From: a bacterium
GTDB taxonomy: Bacteria; Patescibacteriota; Minisyncoccia; UBA9983
Assembly (NCBI GenBank): GCA_023244795.1
Contig: JAHFLR010000025.1
Span: forward strand, 1 to 7,679
DNA length: 7,679 bases
Direction of reading: 5' to 3'
Shown here: positions 5,802 to 7,679 of the stretch, piece after piece
Layout of the letters: every line of letters starts with the position of its first letter
Position numbering within the stretch: the first letter of the stretch is position 1
Notes under the pieces: model-generated
What the model saw: the letters and a program-made list of their open reading frames with translations, nothing else
What the model was told of the DNA's origin: nothing
Database searches by the model: none
Position numbers and translations under genes: made by a program

Positions 5802-6134
5802 CTAGTCCTTAATTCTTAAGAAAAAATCAACTACCGCCAAAACCAGGCCAAACAACAATGCCGGCAAGAAGCCGTCCACGCTAAAACCATTTACCAGCCG
5901 CGCAGCCAGCAAAATCATGACCGCATTTATAACTACACCAAAAAGCCCGAGGGTAATTATATTAATCGGTAGAGTTATTATCTTTAAAACAGGTTTTAAA
6001 ATGGTATTTAGAATTGCCAACACAATGGCAAAAATTACCAGCGCCATCCAGCTAACATAGTGGATGCCCGGCACAATGTAGGCCACCACCCAGACCGCTA
6101 AAATTCTTAGCGCTAACTTTATTAAAATATGCAT
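5802..6134 (-). CDS. PF04020 'phage holin family 4' / YvlD-type membrane protein
   Basis: A 110-aa protein made almost entirely of four hydrophobic helices (about 4-21, 29-45, 54-81, 88-106). The stretch around residues 42-66, with Asn43, Lys47-Pro48 and LPINIITLGLF, is the family signature. Members such as Bacillus YvlD are small membrane proteins of unknown function; the 'holin' name comes from similarity to mycobacteriophage holins and does not prove lysis activity. The start is ATG 6134; AAAGG directly before it is too close to be a good Shine-Dalgarno. It lies 44 bases after the GH18 gene, with a separate -10 box between. I see no prophage genes nearby, so a chromosomal envelope role is more likely. 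Confidence 0.85.
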   Translation of the reverse strand: MHILIKLALRILAVWVVAYIVPGIHYVSWMALVIFAIVLAILNTILKPVLKIITLPINIITLGLFGVVINAVMILLAARLVNGFSVDGFLPALLFGLVLAVVDFFLRIKD

Positions 6135-6161
6135 ACCTTTTTTATAGATTAATTATTAATA

Positions 6162-6184
6162 ATTATATTGTAACCAAATTACAA
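6162..6184 (-). promoter_or_regulatory. Putative -10 box with abutting 17-bp palindrome before the PF04020 gene
   Basis: TATAAT (6167-6162) lies 27 bases before the ATG, with no clear -35 at standard spacing. Directly upstream is a perfect inverted repeat, TTGTAA-TTTGG-TTACAA (6184-6168), which contains the GH18 stop codon. Its place in the promoter spacer suits a repressor or activator site. The palindrome is certain; its function is a guess. Confidence 0.4.
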
Positions 6185-7312
6185 AGATGGCCAAATTGCC
6201 GGATCAGTTTCTCCGTCAAACTTAAAAAAGGCAACGCCCCGGAGGCCATACTTCTTGGCTAATTTGATTTTATCACCCATGGACTTTGCGTCGTTAAAAG
6301 TTACAAACCGAGTTGAGGTGGCAACCGAGCTTTGAGCCAACACAGGAAAGGTTGACGTGGCATAAGTAAAACTTAATTCGCCGGAAACATTTCTGCCGGG
6401 TATTATTCCAAGCGAGAAGGCTTGATCCATAGCGCTTTTAAATGTTTCGCTGTGGAGCCGGTTGTAACTGATATTGGTTCCACTCCCGCTAAGTTGGTAC
6501 TCGTAGCCGTAAGTTGGCACGCCCAATACAATCTTTTTTCGGCTGATGGTTTTTAGGGTTTCTTTTAAAACCTTCTCCGCCCAAATCTTATCGGCCACTG
6601 GCGCATAGGGCTGTTTTTTTTCGTATTTCTTGTTTAAGAGCAGATCTATTACGCCCTGGTCATAAGCCAGCACCCTTACCTCGTCGCAGTAAATATTGAG
6701 CACTTTATAATCGTTGGCATACTCAATGCTTTTAGGTATTACTTTAAACCTTGAGGCCAGTGGCGTGCGCGGTTCTACCGTACACGATAAAATCTTTTTT
6801 TGTTTGTGGAGTTCTGTGGCCAATTCCTTAATAAAACTGGAGAAATATTTTTTGGTACCGGCCAATTTATTTTCGTAATCAATATCCACGCCGGCAAAAT
6901 TGTTGGCGATAACGAGCGCCATAATGTTGGCAACGTGATTTTTTCTTTGAGTGGCATCTTTCATCAGGGCATGAATGGCCTCATCATTAAACCAAGCGAT
7001 AGTTGGAATAATTTTTGTTTTGGTAGAGCTGGCCAGCGCAAAAAAATCAGGCCACGGCGCCTCCCCTATTTTTAATTTGTCGGTCAGCGTGCCGTCCGGC
7101 TTAACCTCAAAAGAAAAAGGGCTCACTTCTTGGAATTTGTTTAGATAAGGAGAAATTTCTTGTGTTGACGAGGCCTCCTTCCAATACGGGAGCCACGCGC
7201 TATAAATAAACGTCGGCTGGGCTGGAGCCTTAGTAGCTGCCACGGCCCAAACCGGCAAAACACTTGCCGTTAAAACCAAAATTATTACTGACGTCTTAAA
7301 ATATTTTTCCAT
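6179..7312 (-). CDS. Secreted glycoside hydrolase family 18 (YaaH/SleL-like) protein
   Basis: A 377-aa protein with a signal peptide or anchor at residues 1-26 (short basic start, hydrophobic core, then AVAA). A TIM-barrel glycosidase of the GH18 type follows. The catalytic strand reads FAGVDIDYE, with Asp143, Asp145 and the acid/base Glu147. The first Asp of the usual DxxDxDxE motif is Ala140 here, a change also tolerated in some YaaH-like members. LAYDQ (216-219 region) and GVPTYGYEY (264-272) are further barrel-strand motifs, and the C-terminus GVAFFKFDGETDPAIW with Trp374 is typical. It should act outside the cell on N-acetylglucosamine polymers such as peptidoglycan or chitin; the substrate cannot be read from sequence. 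It follows the upstream gene by 15 A/T-rich bases, so the two are probably co-transcribed. Confidence 0.88.
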   Translation of the reverse strand: MEKYFKTSVIILVLTASVLPVWAVAATKAPAQPTFIYSAWLPYWKEASSTQEISPYLNKFQEVSPFSFEVKPDGTLTDKLKIGEAPWPDFFALASSTKTKIIPTIAWFNDEAIHALMKDATQRKNHVANIMALVIANNFAGVDIDYENKLAGTKKYFSSFIKELATELHKQKKILSCTVEPRTPLASRFKVIPKSIEYANDYKVLNIYCDEVRVLAYDQGVIDLLLNKKYEKKQPYAPVADKIWAEKVLKETLKTISRKKIVLGVPTYGYEYQLSGSGTNISYNRLHSETFKSAMDQAFSLGIIPGRNVSGELSFTYATSTFPVLAQSSVATSTRFVTFNDAKSMGDKIKLAKKYGLRGVAFFKFDGETDPAIWPSL

Positions 7313-7327
7313 ATTAATTTTATTTTT

Positions 7328-7679
7328 TTAATCATCTTCCTCCGGCTCTGTCCACTCTTGGGATTTCTCGCCTATCTCGCTTGGGGCAAAGGAGTGGGCA
7401 GTGGCATCTCCAACCTGGGGTCTCAATATAAAAAGTCTCCTGTTTTTGTTGTCGTAATAAACAGCATCTTCTCCGGAAACATTTTTGGGTCCCACCACCA
7501 CAGAAGGCTCAAACCCCAAAGCGCCACGAACCTCTAAGGAGAGCAGCCTTATCGAATCAAAATAATCCCCGCGGGTAACCTCATCATCATTAAAATAATT
7601 GCCACCAAAAATTCTGGCGTCGATTGTGCCAGGAGAGCATCTTTCTTTTACCTCCCGGAGAATTTGCTTTAAATCGCGT
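7328..7679 (-). CDS. C-terminal 116 residues of an unrecognised protein (possibly CheD-like)
   Basis: The frame is open from the window edge to a TAA stop at 7328, so the true start lies outside; the TTG near 7519 is internal. I do not firmly recognise it. The segment IDARIFGGNYF, followed about 45 residues later by GPKNVSGEDAVYYDNKNRRLFILRP, resembles the order of elements in CheD glutamine deamidases (an A-x-[IV]-x-GG strand, then a late Gly-rich turn and final beta strands), but the catalytic Cys/His region lies upstream of the window. The last 25 residues are acidic and likely disordered. Spacing of 15 bases to the GH18 gene suggests one transcript. No chemotaxis genes are visible, so CheD is a weak guess. 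Confidence 0.6.
   Translation of the reverse strand, partial: RDLKQILREVKERCSPGTIDARIFGGNYFNDDEVTRGDYFDSIRLLSLEVRGALGFEPSVVVGPKNVSGEDAVYYDNKNRRLFILRPQVGDATAHSFAPSEIGEKSQEWTEPEEDD

Noticed and set aside
5540..5812. Plus-strand Gly/Ser-rich ORF opposite the CxxC gene
   Set aside because: The minus-strand frame has promoter, Shine-Dalgarno and terminator in order; the plus-strand ORF has none of these and runs through the minus-strand promoter.
7328..7519. Separate 63-codon gene starting at a TTG near 7519
   Set aside because: The same frame stays open to the window edge with protein-like composition, so this is the tail of a longer gene.
1..7679. CRISPR array, insertion sequence or prophage
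   Set aside because: I see no spaced direct repeats, transposase, integrase or structural phage gene; the holin name of PF04020 is not enough.

Overview
The window looks like part of a small, moderately AT-rich genome of the Candidate Phyla Radiation (Patescibacteria, most likely a Parcubacteria-type lineage). This is an inference from compact same-strand genes, AT-rich gene starts without Shine-Dalgarno sequences, divergent short versions of standard families, and the presence of SIMPL, GH18 and PF04020 proteins. Every supported gene and the one tRNA lie on the minus strand, so transcription runs from high to low coordinates.

Right part (about 5800-7679): the 3' end of an unrecognised gene with a faint CheD-like pattern, a secreted GH18 glycoside hydrolase, and a four-helix PF04020 ('phage holin family 4'/YvlD) membrane protein. 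Middle (about 5269-5790): a compact unit made of extended -10 promoter, Shine-Dalgarno, a GC-rich 105-codon CxxC protein and a strong terminator, followed by tRNA-Pro(GGG).

Left-centre (about 316-5235): a four-gene copper operon. A G/C-tract pseudo-palindrome and a consensus promoter (TTGACA-16-TATAAT) drive a CsoR-type copper sensor. The -10 is so close to the ATG that the mRNA should be leaderless. Next come an HMA-SafE/DsbD-like-cupredoxin fusion, a CopA-type Cu(I) P1B-ATPase, and a membrane-anchored SIMPL (DUF541) protein with a Met/His/Cys-rich N-terminal tail. The genes are 5, 9 and 47 bases apart. Together they suggest cytosolic copper sensing (CsoR), cytosolic capture (HMA domains, the ATPase His-rich linker, perhaps the SIMPL tail), export (CopA) and extracytoplasmic handling (cupredoxin).

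Left end (1-390): a perfect consensus promoter (TTGACA-17-TATAAT) lies across the 3' end of the SIMPL gene. It points into a leader of about 177 nt with several hairpins and a strong Shine-Dalgarno, then into a truncated, extremely GC-rich gene of unknown function. The two unknown genes (left end and 5410-5727) share high GC, strong promoters and strong Shine-Dalgarno sites, unlike every neighbour. With the leaderless regulator promoter and the one-polypeptide copper relay, they are the most interesting points here.
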